64,000 nt of DNA from Ostrinia nubilalis (Eukaryota > Arthropoda > Insecta > Lepidoptera > Crambidae): contig NC_087095.1 of NCBI RefSeq assembly GCF_963855985.1, positions 13,712,001 to 13,776,000 of the forward strand. The letters are read 5' to 3'. The notes beneath the pieces were generated by a model. It did not search any database and was not told where the DNA came from. It saw only the letters and a list, made by a program, of their open reading frames with translations. Both the position numbers and the translations under genes were made by a program. Below, one piece after another: positions 34,645-46,824 of this stretch. Each line of letters starts with the position of its first letter. Position 1 is the first letter of the stretch.

Positions 34645-34867
34645 TCTATACTAATATTATAAATGCGAAAGTAACTCTGTCTGTCTGTCTCGCTTTTACG
34701 AGTAAACCACTGAACCGATTTTGATGAAATTTAGTATAGAGATAGTTTAAGTCCCGGGAAAGGACATAAGATAGTTTTTATCCCGGTTTTTAAAACAGGG
34801 ACGCGCGTGATAAAGTTTTTCTGTGACAAACAAAATTACACGCGGGCGAAGCCGCGGGCGGAAAGCT
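34645..34867 (+). mobile_element. LEP1-type Helitron 2 in unit B
   Basis: Starts TCTATACTAATATTATAAA and ends with the GC-rich 'gcgaagccgcgggcggaaag'-CTA hairpin end typical of lepidopteran LEP1 Helitrons. It abuts the CTAG end of Helitron 1 without a spacer. The unit C counterpart is 45675-45902. Confidence 0.8.
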
Positions 34868-35682
34868 AAATATACGTAGTATTAGAACAGGGGATCTTTT
34901 AGAGCTAACGAGTCGTGTTGTTATGAGTCATCGCATGGAGTCATCTAATGGACACAAGTAACTAGTTTACTAAAATAACTATGATGACGCTTATTACTCG
35001 ACATTTTGTATTAATTTTTTATTACAATAATATTATGATTTATGAGTATGAAGTGCGAAAATATCGCTGTCTGAATAAAATTGAATATCAGTGACTAAGC
35101 ATAATCTAATTCAACTTTACTTAGCAGAACAGAGTTAACTCATCGTTCTATAAAACATATTATGTAGCACTATGCTATTTCGGAGAGGCTTATGTTCAGC
35201 AGTGGACGTCCTGTGGGTGAAATGACGATGACGATGATGATGAGTAATATGTTAATATACAGACAACACATCAAGCTTGACACTGATGCATTTTATTGCA
35301 AGAAAGTCTGATGTGCCGTTGACTCTACCTTTACTAGGTTTCAAGCTGTAACTCCTGACTACAAAGGAGTTCTGGCTCCGGGGCATAAGGCAACACTGTA
35401 TCAATATCCTGATTAAGGGGGTGGCATGAGCAAGATGTAACAGTACTATCAGAAGCACAAAATTGTAACGATTATAGCTTCAAGGCGACTGTACACAGTT
35501 TGGTTTCTTAATTTGGTTTAGTTTGTATCAGGAAAATAATTATTTTTCTTTCCGGGCCTTTCTTGTTGTGACGTGATACGTAACCGTTTTATTGTTTCGC
35601 CGTATAAAGCATAAGGTTTGCAAACTGCACATCTGTCTTTGTTCCGCCGTAGGTGAGTGAGTAAGACAGGCGACTGGGCCCA

Positions 35683-35711
35683 GATTATTCCCGCTCGGTG
35701 CAGTCTTATCT
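35683..35711 (+). promoter_or_regulatory. kappaB-like and GATA sites before PGRP B
   Basis: GATTATTCCC (35683-35692) and TTATCT (35706-35711) stand at the same spacing as in copies A and C, within a proximal region that is nearly identical in all three copies. B and C share an A where copy A has G in the kappaB-like half-site. Confidence 0.35.
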
Positions 35712-35790
35712 TTAACTTGTAAACTTGTAAGCGTCATCGTCAGTGTTGGGATAACTTTGCATACAAGTTGTCGTTTAGTGTGAGCTAACA

Positions 35791-38700
35791 ATGTTCCGAA
35801 AGTTGAATATTTTTGCCGTTTTTATCTGCTTCTGCGAGCTAGTGAGAGGAGGTAAGTTCTTTTGTTAGTTTTTAAATTAAATTTACGCACATTTGAAATA
35901 ATACAAATCTTATTAATAGAAATTATCTCCATTAATGCAGGCACTAAAACTTTGCATAGATTAGTCTAATTGGTATTAATTTGATAAATCAATCATTTAT
36001 TATTATTACGCTTGTTAGTGAGAAAATAATATTATAGATTTTACTTTAGACAATGTCAGCCAATATGATTTTAATTTAATTAGTAATTTGCGTAGATTCA
36101 GATCAGATATTAAATTTTAGGCATAACGTAGAAAGTTGTATTACTTATGTGATGAATTCCAATTTATTGAACGAATGCTAGTACCTAGTCAGTCATGGAA
36201 GTTAAATTATATGTATTGCCTGATATACTCAATGATGTAACATAATTAAGACACATACCTACATTGTAACAATTGAGGTGAAGGTTAAGCTTGTTAAACT
36301 TTAAGGTAAATATTTTATCAGGTAGTTCTGGAACTCTAGGGGACTAGGCTAATTGCAAGTTATCGTACTCAGTAGATATGTAATAAGTTTCAGTCAGCCA
36401 ACTCTTATCCATTTAATCATAAAATATAGGTATCATCATCATCATCATCACAATCCACTTCAGGAACACTTCCCTCTCTAATTTATCAGAAGAAAATGGA
36501 GAGTTTTCACGGTGGTCAGACAGGTTAGGAAGGCTATGGCTTGCTCGCATAATATGTCTCCTAACCAGTAGGGCTTATGCCATCTATGAGCAAGAGAAGG
36601 GGGTGATTCCGGCAGAGTAGACAGGACCATTGTTCTATATTCATAAAGCTTCAACCAACCAACGCGTGCAGATCTCCACTGCTGGCACGACTAGGCCAAT
36701 GACTGCTCGCGCGACCCATGACAGTCCGCGCGATCTGTCATTGACCTATGATCACGCCGTGATCGCGCCGGCGATGGCGATCTGCACGCGTTGGTGTGGT
36801 TGAAGCTTTAGCAATATATTAACACGAAGAACGATATTTTACGATTCAGAATGCGACGTTGTAACCAAGAAGCAATGGGGGGGCCTGCAACCGACCCATG
36901 TTCAGTACCTGCCGAGGCCAGTCGACCTGGTCATCATCCAGCACACAGCGACTCCCATGTGCACCACCGATACAGCCTGCAAGAACCGGGTGAAGAACAT
37001 ACAGGATTATCACATGGACACCCTGAATTGGTGGGACATTGGTTCTTCGTGAGTATTTCTTACAATTTATAATTGATATAGCCTGTAATTTGCTGTACTT
37101 TATAGCTAAATGTAATTTAATTTAATGGGAAGAATCTGGATGCGGGCAACGCAGGACCGGTCGTTACGGAAATCCTTGGGGGAAGCCTTTGTCCAGCAGT
37201 GGACGTCCTTTGTCTGAAACGAATGCACGATATTTATCGGCGGAAATTATAGGCTTTGTAATGTTGACTTGCGTAAACCATTTAATATTAATAGAAGCTG
37301 TTTGTTTTCCTTTAATATTTAAGGTGACACGCAAAGTGGGTTTAGTTCATTTCCAAGGTTATCTCTGTAAGTTTATATTAGGGGTCAACATTGCTTTGTC
37401 AATACTGACAGCACGGTAATAATATCATACAGTATTGTAACTTCATATAAACCGACGAAACGCGAGCTTTCCTTCGAATTTCAAATCTCGGGACGTGGTC
37501 GAGATCCAAAAGTTAGGGGTGTCGCGAATGTGCCGAAAGGACGTCGATGGCCTAGTGTTAAAAACCGGCCAAGTGCGAGTCGGACTCGCACACCGAGGGT
37601 TCCGCCGTACAAACGTAGCGGTTTACAATTTATGACGTATTAAATCAAATTACTTACTAGATATCGTAGTAGTCTTTAAGTTTTGATTCCATTGCGAGTA
37701 GTGGCGAATTTCAAAATATGCGGTATGATTATAGGTAGGTACCTACCTACCTCAGCGTTTTGAATTTTTGCGTTGATATAGATTTTTTCACAGTTTAGAG
37801 GCAATTAGATTTAAGAAGTGTTTGATATGAATTTAAACTTTAATATCTCTACGCGTTCATGTGAAAAAGGGTAGGTAGTAAGTTTATAATTATTAAAAAA
37901 ATATTTTATGTCATGTAAGCAAAAATAATATTTTAATATTTTATGTAACTTCAAATTTATCATTTTCGCAATTTTTCCTTTATCTATACTATATAACGTT
38001 GCTTCGTGCCGAATTTCAAGATTCTGAGTTCACGGGAAGTACCTTGTAGGTTTTGATTCCCTAGCGTGTGACGGAAATTCGTCTAAGGTGTCGGTATAAA
38101 CTGCTGTATCTTTTGATCGCGTTAACTTAGAAGTTTGATTTTTTCACTACTTAAAGGGACAATAGACCTGAGTATTTCATGTGAATTTCAGCTTGATACG
38201 TCCACGCGTTCTTGAGATAAAGGGTCTTGACAGACAGACAGACGGACGACAAAGTGATCCTATAAGGGTTCCGTTTTTTCCTTTTGAGGTACGGAACCCT
38301 AAAAATGACTAAGGTGATTGAATTTTACTGACCGTCTTAAACGGTCAAAGGATAGTGCCAATGTCTGGACCAAGTGCTGCCCAGAATCAACCCATAGTGC
38401 ATTTTGTTCCTCAAGCCAATACTAATGTGTAAACCGAAGCGCACTGAAATCTATCCCTGGAGTTAAGAGAAAAAAAGAGTTTTGTTTTGAATTATTTACA
38501 TACAAAATATCATCGATATATACGTACTACGCATAAGATTTCGTGATTTTGGCATTAAATAACACTCGCTATGTTAAACTTAACCATACTGCATCCGTAC
38601 ACCTTACTTTAGTGCGACTTAGACATTCTTTATAAGCGATCTAACGCTGTTGCAATAGTTTGGTTAGTTGACAGAAATCACTATTTCCAAAATGAAGCAA

Positions 38701-41700
38701 GAAGTTTTAGTTCTCTATCCTTGCGAAAAATCAATTTATTGGTGTATTACAATCGATTATTGAAGTTATTGTAAGCTAAAACTTCTTGCTCCATTATGGA
38801 AATAATTAATTTCGGTCAACTAACTAAACTACTGAAACAGCGCTTGATCGCTTATAAATAATGTCGAAGTCGTACTAAAGTAAGGTGTACGGATGCAGTA
38901 TGGTTAAGTTCAACATAGCGAGTGTTATTTAATGCCAAAATCGCGAAATCTTATGCGTAGTAGGTATACATCGATGATATTTTGTATGTAAATAATTCAA
39001 AACAAAACTCTTTTTTTCTCTTAACTCCAGGGATAGATTTCAGTGCGCTTCGGTTTACAAATTAGTATTGGCCTGAGGGACAAAATGCACTATAGTTTCA
39101 TTCTGGGCAGCACTTGGTTCAACTTCCATACGTGGATTGGCACTGTCCTTTGTCAATAACTAGTCATTAACTGTCAGAAATGGTCATTTTCAGTCAGTTT
39201 GATTTGAAATGAAAATTATATTGTATAAAACCAGCTTTGGCCCACGACTTCGCCCGCCTGAAATTAAAGTAACAGATCATTAAGTACTCATTATGATTAG
39301 TAGATACAAAATTATTTTAGTATACTTTTTAAATTAAATCTACTAATCACAAAACAACACGCATTTTTATCCTATTCCATTCACAAAGTATTTTGTTAGT
39401 CTAAATAAAAAAAAAATACAATCACAAAACTAGATCGAAATTCTAAGAAAGTAGACAGATGTAATTAGAATGGGTACTGTCAGTAGGTGAGCAGCCCTAT
39501 CGCATGTTGTCATACGGTGACGTACCGCGCGGCTGTTGACATTTATTTCAAAAATATGACCGAGCTGACAGACAATTTAAGAATGCACTTCTGGTAATCA
39601 AGTAGTAAATAGATGAAATGTTCTTTAAACAAGAAGTACATAGTCATTGAGTTATAATGTACTACGTACTAGAGAAGACATGTCAACTAGACTGTTTCTG
39701 GCACGTAAATAGGTCCACGGACCGAAATTCAATTAGTATGTGCTCAGCGGTTGCTGTGACAACACGCTTGAGTGCAGTTTTGTTTTTTGAAATATGCCAT
39801 CCTATAGACGAAAATACTGTTCAAATAACTCCAGATACATATTAAGTAAAAATCAAGGAATGACTTTTTACCATTAAGTTGTACATTTATGCACTTTAAA
39901 ACACTAATTTAATTTTAATTTGTTAATTACAAGGCGGCAGCCATTTTACGAAAATTTCAAAGAATAAAAATCGCAGAATTGACACTGACGCATAAATTAG
40001 TATACGAAAGGAAGGTTAAATACAGCAATAAAAAGATTTTTTTAAAGATTATAAGCACTTTGTATTGCACAAATTACTAATAGTCCTGTCCAGCCCCTTG
40101 TGTTAAGCTAAATAAGCTTGGGTTACGGGTGGGCTCACACAATAGTCGTGCGGCATCATGGATCAAACTTGTTTGAATCTCACTGCTGTTGTTCGTATGC
40201 GACTGGTTAGTTAGTAAATCACCCTAATTATTGACACTTAGCTCACGAGATAGGCTAAAATTATAATAATTGTACAGTGTGTCTGGTCACCAGTGTCCGA
40301 CCCGTTAGGGCGCAGTAATATGATCAATTTAATCGACAAATCCAGTATTAAAAAATTACAGCTATTTTAATTTTTTTAGTTTCTGAGTCCGGATGGATTC
40401 ATTTATTTACCAAATCTACCGATGTACAGGACCTATGAGTATAAAAGTGATTCGTTCGACAGCTGAAAAAGTAAGCAATACGTTGTCATCAAAAGCTTCC
40501 ATTTAAATTTCTTAGAAACACTTGGTAAAAAAAATGATGCTTCTTTTTAGATTTTTCAATGTTACAAAAAACTAGAAAGTTTTACATTTTTAGATGCACT
40601 AAGTCATTACCTAAAAACTGATATACCTTGGCTTTAAATCAACTAGTCTAGGCGCTAGCTACACAGGAGATGCAGCGGTGAAAAGGAGAGGTGGGAATAG
40701 TCTCGTAACTTCTACCTCACAGCTATTATACGTGTACTCAACCACTGAGATAGTTAACAATAGAGACAATAAAATAACTGAAAGTTTCTGACTTTCAGTT
40801 ATTTTATTGGTTCTGGAGTGAAGGCGTAGGTCATCCCTAGCTTTGTTCCTACAGTGACGAGTGGGAATTTTTCTAAAATCTCAAGATGGACTGACTGAAG
40901 ATAGCAGGAAGACGCTGGGTGCAGGCCACTATCAACTGGGCGATGTGGAAATCATTAGAGGAGGCCTTTGTTCAGCAGTAGACGTCCAGTAGCTAAAATG
41001 ATGATGACGATGTTTCCTTACAGTATCCAATTCAATAGGCAGAAACTAAACGTAAACGAAGTGTCGCCTCTGTAATGGTATCATTATCTATAACTCATAA
41101 TATTTCGTGCGCTGTTGGATGACAGTTTTAAACTAGAGATGGGTAATTTTTTTATCGAATTAGAAAATACCAGTTAACGATTCTCAAGGCGATTATCGAT
41201 TACATTAGATTTTAATCGGGAAAAAAAATAATTAATGGCTTAAGCATCAGTATGAAGCCCATACGCACTTGTAGCACAAGTAACACGATTAGCCTCAGTC
41301 CCCTCAGTTGTGAATTCGGAATCGCCAGTTGTAATTTTAAAATCGCATCACAGAGTGAAGTAACTAACACCAAAAAACGGCAGAGCGAAGTGATTTCGAA
41401 TGTTTCAACTGCTACGTTTTGTCACTTGTCTAGGAGGGCTAATTTTAGTCTAAGGGAGGGGAGCTTAGATTACATTACAGGAAACGCACAATATAATAAA
41501 AGAAAATAATAATAATAATAATAAATACTCTTTATTGTACACCACATAAAAAGAAACAGAAAGAAAATAATAAGAGAATAATGTAAGTAGCTGAACCTTT
41601 TTGCTATTGAGCACCATGAAAATTTAACACAATTTAACCGATTTGTTTATTTTCACAATCGTTTCACAATGTCTATGATGAGGCGACCGCAGGAACGTCA

Positions 41701-43036
41701 CTATTCGTGCAATCCTATCAATGAAGTACGACATTTTCTGGTGCAGATTTTATCGCCATAAATTATGAAACTTGATAGTCATGGATTTGACTGACAGCTG
41801 TCCGTCAAATTCCCGCCCCGCACCCCGCACTGTACATATTTTGTTCGCGATGTCTGTTCTATACGTAGTAATATTACTTCAATGTACATAGTAGGGATTT
41901 TTTAAATTAAAATATTCTTAAAATGCATCCATTAAAATCTCCATCATTTTGTCACAGACTGTTTCATCTGTGGTTATTTATTATGGCCAGTTATGTTGTA
42001 TCGTCAATGTTAACAAAACAATAGAACAACGCCAATTGGAAAAGCATGATGATGTGTTTGAATTCTTTTTTTTCTTTTATGGCTTTTTCAAATAAGGAGG
42101 TTGCATACTTTGTGACTTTCAGCTTCTACGTCGGCGGCAACGGCAAGGTCTACGAAGGCCCTGGCTGGCTGCACGTGGGGGCGCACACTTACGGCTACAA
42201 CAAACGCTCTATTGGCATCTCCTTCATCGGGAACTATGAAAGTAAATATTGTTTTACCTATTAATAGACCTACGCAGGCCGCTACCAACCGGGTAACATG
42301 GAAAGCATTGGGGGAGGCCTTTAGCAGTGGACGTCCTATGGCTGAAATGATGATGATGATGATTAATAGACCTAGACCTATGACCTATGACCTATGGTGA
42401 AAACGGGCACCAGTGCGTCTGCAACTTGAAAAACCCTTATCACCTAGGGGTATGAAAAATAGTTAACGTCTTATTCTCAGACCTGAATAAAGGCATAAGT
42501 ATCGGTCAAGTCGTTTCGGGCGTCTTTGATACAAACATTGTGGAACGAGAATTTTTTGTATTAGATGTTTCTTTCAATTAGGTACACATTGAATTTAGAG
42601 ATGTAGAATATGGGTGTGGTGTGATAATTACATAATTACAGCGTCGCCGTTTGATACTAATTACGGGACCACTACAAGCGAGCTAGTAATTAGTCTTTCC
42701 TGCTAAAAAAAACAAAAGAAAACTGGTTCATAAAACTTTAGCGCAAACCCATAAGATTCACTTTCATTTTACTTGCAGACTTTCGTAACCTACTGTTACA
42801 GTAGCATTATTAAATTTTTCTAATTTTCATTTCCAGCTGACGTGCCAACGGCTCAGCAGTTAAACGCAGTGAAGGCCCTTATTAGGTGTGGAGTGGAGAA
42901 TGGTCACCTAACCTCAAACTACCACGTGATCGGTCACAAGCAAGTACTCGCCACTTTGAGTCCCGGCAGAAACTTGTGGGCAGAAATCAGGACTTGGCCC
43001 GAATGGATGGACGACGTCAGCTCGATCAAAAATTAA
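35791..43036 (+). CDS. short secreted PGRP, copy B (4 exons)
   Basis: Exons 35791-35851, 36850-37048, 42123-42241 and 42837-43036, with the same splice phases as copy A and an uninterrupted 192-aa product. It differs from A by very few residues: Phe to Val in the signal-peptide core (position 10), Lys62 to Thr in the CTTDTAC loop, and Leu142 to Ile. Zinc ligands His52 and His160 are kept; Ser168 and Ser86 replace the Cys and Tyr needed for amidase activity. The gene is a hybrid: promoter, exon 1 and most of intron 1 are of C type, exons 2-4 of A type. Intron 2 is about 5.1 kb because of a private transposon. Secreted, non-catalytic recognition role inferred. Confidence 0.9.
36654..36810. mobile_element. 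palindromic MITE in intron 1 (copy B)
   Basis: Counterpart of 27571-27746 with the same TAAAGCTTCAACC termini. It has one 'gatcgcgccgt' unit less, as in copy C. The switch from C-like to A-like sequence in unit B falls at or just after its right end. Confidence 0.8.
37558..38304 (+). mobile_element. SINE-like repeat, unit B
   Basis: Same insertion as 28496-29203. It keeps a stretch of about 45 bp ('tatctatactatataacgtt...') that is deleted from the unit A copy. Confidence 0.65.
38344..39154. mobile_element. long fold-back in PGRP B intron 2
   Basis: Near-identical counterpart of 29241-30051: two arms of about 375 bp with ends 'gtcaaaggatagtgccaatg' and 'ggcactgtcctttgtc'. Confidence 0.85.
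39644..41883. mobile_element. 2.24-kb transposon with 8-bp duplication, unit B
   Basis: Flanked by GTACATAG (39636-39643, 41884-41891), which is present once in unit A. Ends TCATTGAG and CTTCAAT, followed by roughly inverted 'tataatgtactacgta / tacgtagtaatatta'. An 8-bp duplication suits hAT or P-type elements. The interior holds a perfect hairpin (about 40767-40807), a mariner-like terminus (about 40275), an RTE fragment (about 40895-41010) and short frames, none a recognisable transposase. A second copy of the element sits in unit C at another position. Confidence 0.8.
42272..42361 (+). mobile_element. 90-bp RTE LINE insertion, unit B
   Basis: Same insertion and same 12-bp duplication (ATTAATAGACCT, 42260-42271 and 42362-42373) as at 30916-31005, in intron 3 of copy B. 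Confidence 0.85.
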
Positions 43037-43769
43037 AAGAGATCCGTGTTAATATTATAAATGTCTGTCTGTTACCTATTCAAACTTAAAACTGAACCGA
43101 TGTAAACTAAGTGAAATTTGGATTAAAAATAGTTATAGACTCTGAGAAAAATAGTTTTTTGTGCCAGTTTTTGAAAGAGTGTGTGAGGGTCACGTCAACG
43201 GTAAAAGTCTTGCTTTATATTGTCTTGCTTTGCAACCGTATAGCAATACATAATGCTAACTTTCAGAAAGTGTTTTTATTGCACTATGGTAATTATTATG
43301 TAGATTTTATACTTGAGAGTAGTTTCATAACACTTGTCTTAGTTTTGAGTCACCGCAATGCTCGAGTATTCCGGATGGATACAATTTAAATCTTATTTTG
43401 TATGATATTTCCCTCCAAAGAGAATTTTGAAATGGTATCATTTTTAGATTTTGAATAAATCGCCAAATATACCACCGCGGAGACCCCAATCGCGTCTCTG
43501 CGTTCCATTGAATCGTATGAGCGTATGGATTTTTTGCGATATTTTTCACAATTTCTATTTTTAAAAATTACCTATCGATAGCTTACTTTATTCTCATGAA
43601 TAAATCTCTAAAACTGATAGTTTGGCTAGAAAAAAATATTTTCTATCCACGCACTACGCCGGCAGCGTTCGGATCGGATATAGTGACGTCATCGTCCCCG
43701 CGCCGGGCGGTCAGTGAACACTACCTACACTGCGCGTGTCACGACACGCATTTGTTTTAATATTCAGTT

Positions 43770-44150
43770 CTCCAATCTGGGGGCACGGCAGTGCCCCCAC
43801 CAAGTCGAGCAAAAAAGCGGTACGGCCGTATCATTCTTTCCTCGAAGCAATTCAGGCCATTTTCGACCGCCTGTAACTTCGTTGTGGATAAAACTAGAAG
43901 GCTGAATTTTCATTAGCTATGCAGGCATTGTAAAGACACGGTATATTTCAAATTTCATTCAATTTGAACCAGTAGTTTAAGAATTATAACGGGTCAAAGT
44001 TTCTTAATTTTGTCATTCGCTGACTGACTGACTGGCCGACTCACCGATCATCAAAATTCTAAGGCACTTCTAGCAGACCTAGAAGCTTCAAATTTGGAAT
44101 ATAAGTAGTGTTTGGTGTATGAATCAAGGAAAAACTAAAATATTTGGGGG
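43770..44150 (+). repeat. dispersed repeat family copy downstream of PGRP B
   Basis: Counterpart of 32690-33110. Unit B lacks about 270 bp that in unit A precede it (about 32353-32640). Confidence 0.6.
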
Positions 44151-44502
44151 CACGGTAGTGCAACCGCTAAGTCTAGCAAAATTTTTCAATTTCGGTCCAG
44201 TTTTATAAATATTTAACTACTTACCTAAATAAGTTTGTAATATCATATAAAATTAAATATAAAGGCACACGGTAGTGTCCCCGCCAAGTCGAGTAACATT
44301 TTTCAATTTCGGTCCAGTTTTCAGCTCAAGAAGTAGAACCGGAAAAGAGAAAACGGAAGGCTACCTACAAAAATAAGAAAATTTCATAGGTCAGAGAGAG
44401 GACTTTAAGAAAATTCGTTGCTGGTTAGATATACATACAATAAGTAGAAGGTACCGAAAAGGAAAAAAGTAGAACTGTTTACAAAATACAAAAAATAAAT
44501 AT

Positions 44503-44567
44503 ATTGACTTGGCCATCGCATGAAAACACGTGTAAATTAAATTATTTAGTGCGATGGCCAAGTCAAT
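44503..44567. repeat. small inverted repeat, B spacer
   Basis: Same perfect 18-bp stem as 33423-33487. Confidence 0.8.
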
Positions 44568-45051
44568 AATTTATGTACAACGTTAAAGATTTCCTGGCCT
44601 GGACTTGGTATTACATGGATCTCACAACTTTTTACCGTAGAACAACTGAGTTGCGAGACTTGGTTTTTTTGACAAGTATTGTTTTTGATGGGATTTAGTT
44701 TTATCAATGTAATATTGCAAATAGGGTAACTTTTAAGATTTCAAGCTAGTTTTAGATTTGTTAAAACTCTCATTACGAATTATTGTAGCCTTTATACTTA
44801 CTCCGAAACACACGAAAGATTTTGAGTATTAAAGTGAGATCGTTAAGATGCCGAAGTCGGTAAAATTACTCTGTACTAGTTAATTAATAAGATTATTTTA
44901 CTAAACACCTTCTCTCTGTGTTAAAAGGAAAACGTTATAAGGCGTTTAGGTGTGTAAACTGAAAGATAATGACTCATGGGATGTTTTTTTGTAATAAATA
45001 GGTACATAGTAAGCACGGGTCGTTGGCATTAGGTTTCAAACTGGATTATCT

Positions 45052-45674
45052 TCTATAATAAATCTGTAGAGAGGTCAATTCTGTACATGAAATAATATTT
45101 TCAAAATAACTATCAGGGGTGATTAGTGATCGATACTGATGCCAAAAATGCAATCAGTAAATTTTTTGTCTGTCTGTCTATCCGTCTGTATGTTCCTTAT
45201 AGAAACAAAAACTACTCGACGGATTTTAACGAAATTTGGCACAATTATTCTTCGTACTCCTGGGCAGGTTATAGGATACTTAGGAATTCCCACGGGAACG
45301 GGAATTAGCGGGAAAATCCTTTTGTATGAAAAATCTAAACCGCTTAAGTTAGATACTTGAAATTTAGCATGCAGGTACCTTAGTAAACTTAGAGCTTAGT
45401 TACAACAGGATATTGCAAAATTCCTACGGGATCGGGAGTTAGCGGGAAAAAATATTTGTATAGAAAAATCTAAACTGCTTAAGTTAGACGCTTGAAATTT
45501 GGCATGCAGGTATCTTAGTAAACTTAAAGCTTAGTTACAACAGGATATTGCAAAATTCCCACGGGAACGAGAGTTAGCGGGAAAAAACATTTGTATGAAA
45601 AAATCTAAACCGCGTAAGATAGATGAAGGGGGTAAAACGGGATCCACGCGTACGAAGTCGCGGGCGGCCGCTAG
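45052..45674 (+). mobile_element. Helitron 1 in unit C
   Basis: Counterpart of 34008-34644 with small deletions near its start and in the TCTG repeat. Ends in the same GC-rich CTAG terminus. Confidence 0.75.
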
Positions 45675-45902
45675 TCTATACTAATATTATAAATGCGAAA
45701 GTAACTCTGTCTGTCTGTCTCGCTTTTACGAGTAAACCACTGAACCGATTTTGATGAAATAGTATATAGCATAGAGATAGTTTAAGTCCCGGGAAAGGAC
45801 ATAGGATAGTTTTTATCCCGGTTTTTAAAACAGGGACGCGCGTGATAAAGTTTTTCTGTGACAAACAAAATTACACGCGGGCGAAGCCGCGGGCGGAAAG
45901 CT
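45675..45902 (+). mobile_element. LEP1-type Helitron 2 in unit C
   Basis: Counterpart of 34645-34867, again directly abutting Helitron 1. Confidence 0.8.
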
Positions 45903-46716
45903 AAATATACGTAGTATTAGAACAGGGGATCTTTTAGAGCTAACGAGTCGTGTTGTTATGAGTCATCGCATGGAGTCATCTAATGGACACAAGTAACTAG
46001 TTTACTAAAATAACTATGATGACGCTTATTACTCGACATTTTGTATTAATTTTTTATTACAATAATATTATGATTTATGAGTATGAAGTGCGAAAATATC
46101 GCTGTCTGAATAAAATTGAATATCAGTGACTAAGCATAATCTAATTCAACTTTACTTAGCAGAACAGAGTTAACTCATCGTTCTATAAAACATATTATGT
46201 AGCACTATGCTATTTCGGAGAGGCTTATGTTCAGCAGTGGACGTCCTGTGGGTGAAATGAAGATGACGATGATGATGAGTAATATGTTAATATACCGACA
46301 ACACATCAAGCTTGACACTGATGCATTTTATTGCAAGAAAGTCTGATGTGCCGTTGACTCTACCTTTACTAGGTTTCAAGCTGTAACTCCTGACTACAAA
46401 GGAGTTCTGGCTCCGGGGCATAAGGCAACACTGTATCAATATCCTGATTAAGGGGGTGGCATGAGCAAGATGTAACAGTACTATCAGAAGCACAAAATTG
46501 TAACGATTATAGCTTCAAGGCGACTGTACACAGTTTGGTTTCTTAATTTGGTTTAGTTTGTATCAGGAAAATAATTATTTTTCTTTCCGGGCCTTTCTTG
46601 TTGTGACGTGATACGTAACCGTTTTATTGTTTCGCCGTATAAAGCATAAGGTTTGCAAACTTACATCTGTCTTTGTTCCGCCGTAGGTGAGTGAGTAAGA
46701 CAGGCGACTGGGCCCA

Positions 46717-46745
46717 GATTATTCCCGCTCGGTGCAGTCTTATCT
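46717..46745 (+). promoter_or_regulatory. kappaB-like and GATA sites before PGRP C
   Basis: GATTATTCCC (46717-46726) and TTATCT (46740-46745), identical in order and spacing to copy B, about 80-110 bp before the ATG. Confidence 0.35.
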
Positions 46746-46824
46746 TTAACTTGTAAACTTGTAAGCGTCATCGTCAGTGTTGGGATAACTTTGCATACAA
46801 GTTGTCGTTTAGTGTAAGCTAACA

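Larger units (their letters stand above)
33968..45013 (+). repeat. tandem segmental duplication, unit B (mosaic)
   Basis: Second direct repeat, containing PGRP copy B. From its start to about 36782 it follows unit C (Helitron pair, shared substitutions and indels); from about 36829 to its end it follows unit A (SINE-like repeat, fold-back, 12-bp-duplication RTE insert). A private 2240-bp transposon (39644-41883) sits in intron 2. Confidence 0.85.

Noticed and set aside
41252..41509. 85-codon frame, repeated at 50394-50654, as a conserved protein
   Set aside because: Both lie in recent copies of the same transposon, so agreement is due to common descent and not selection; no family resemblance.
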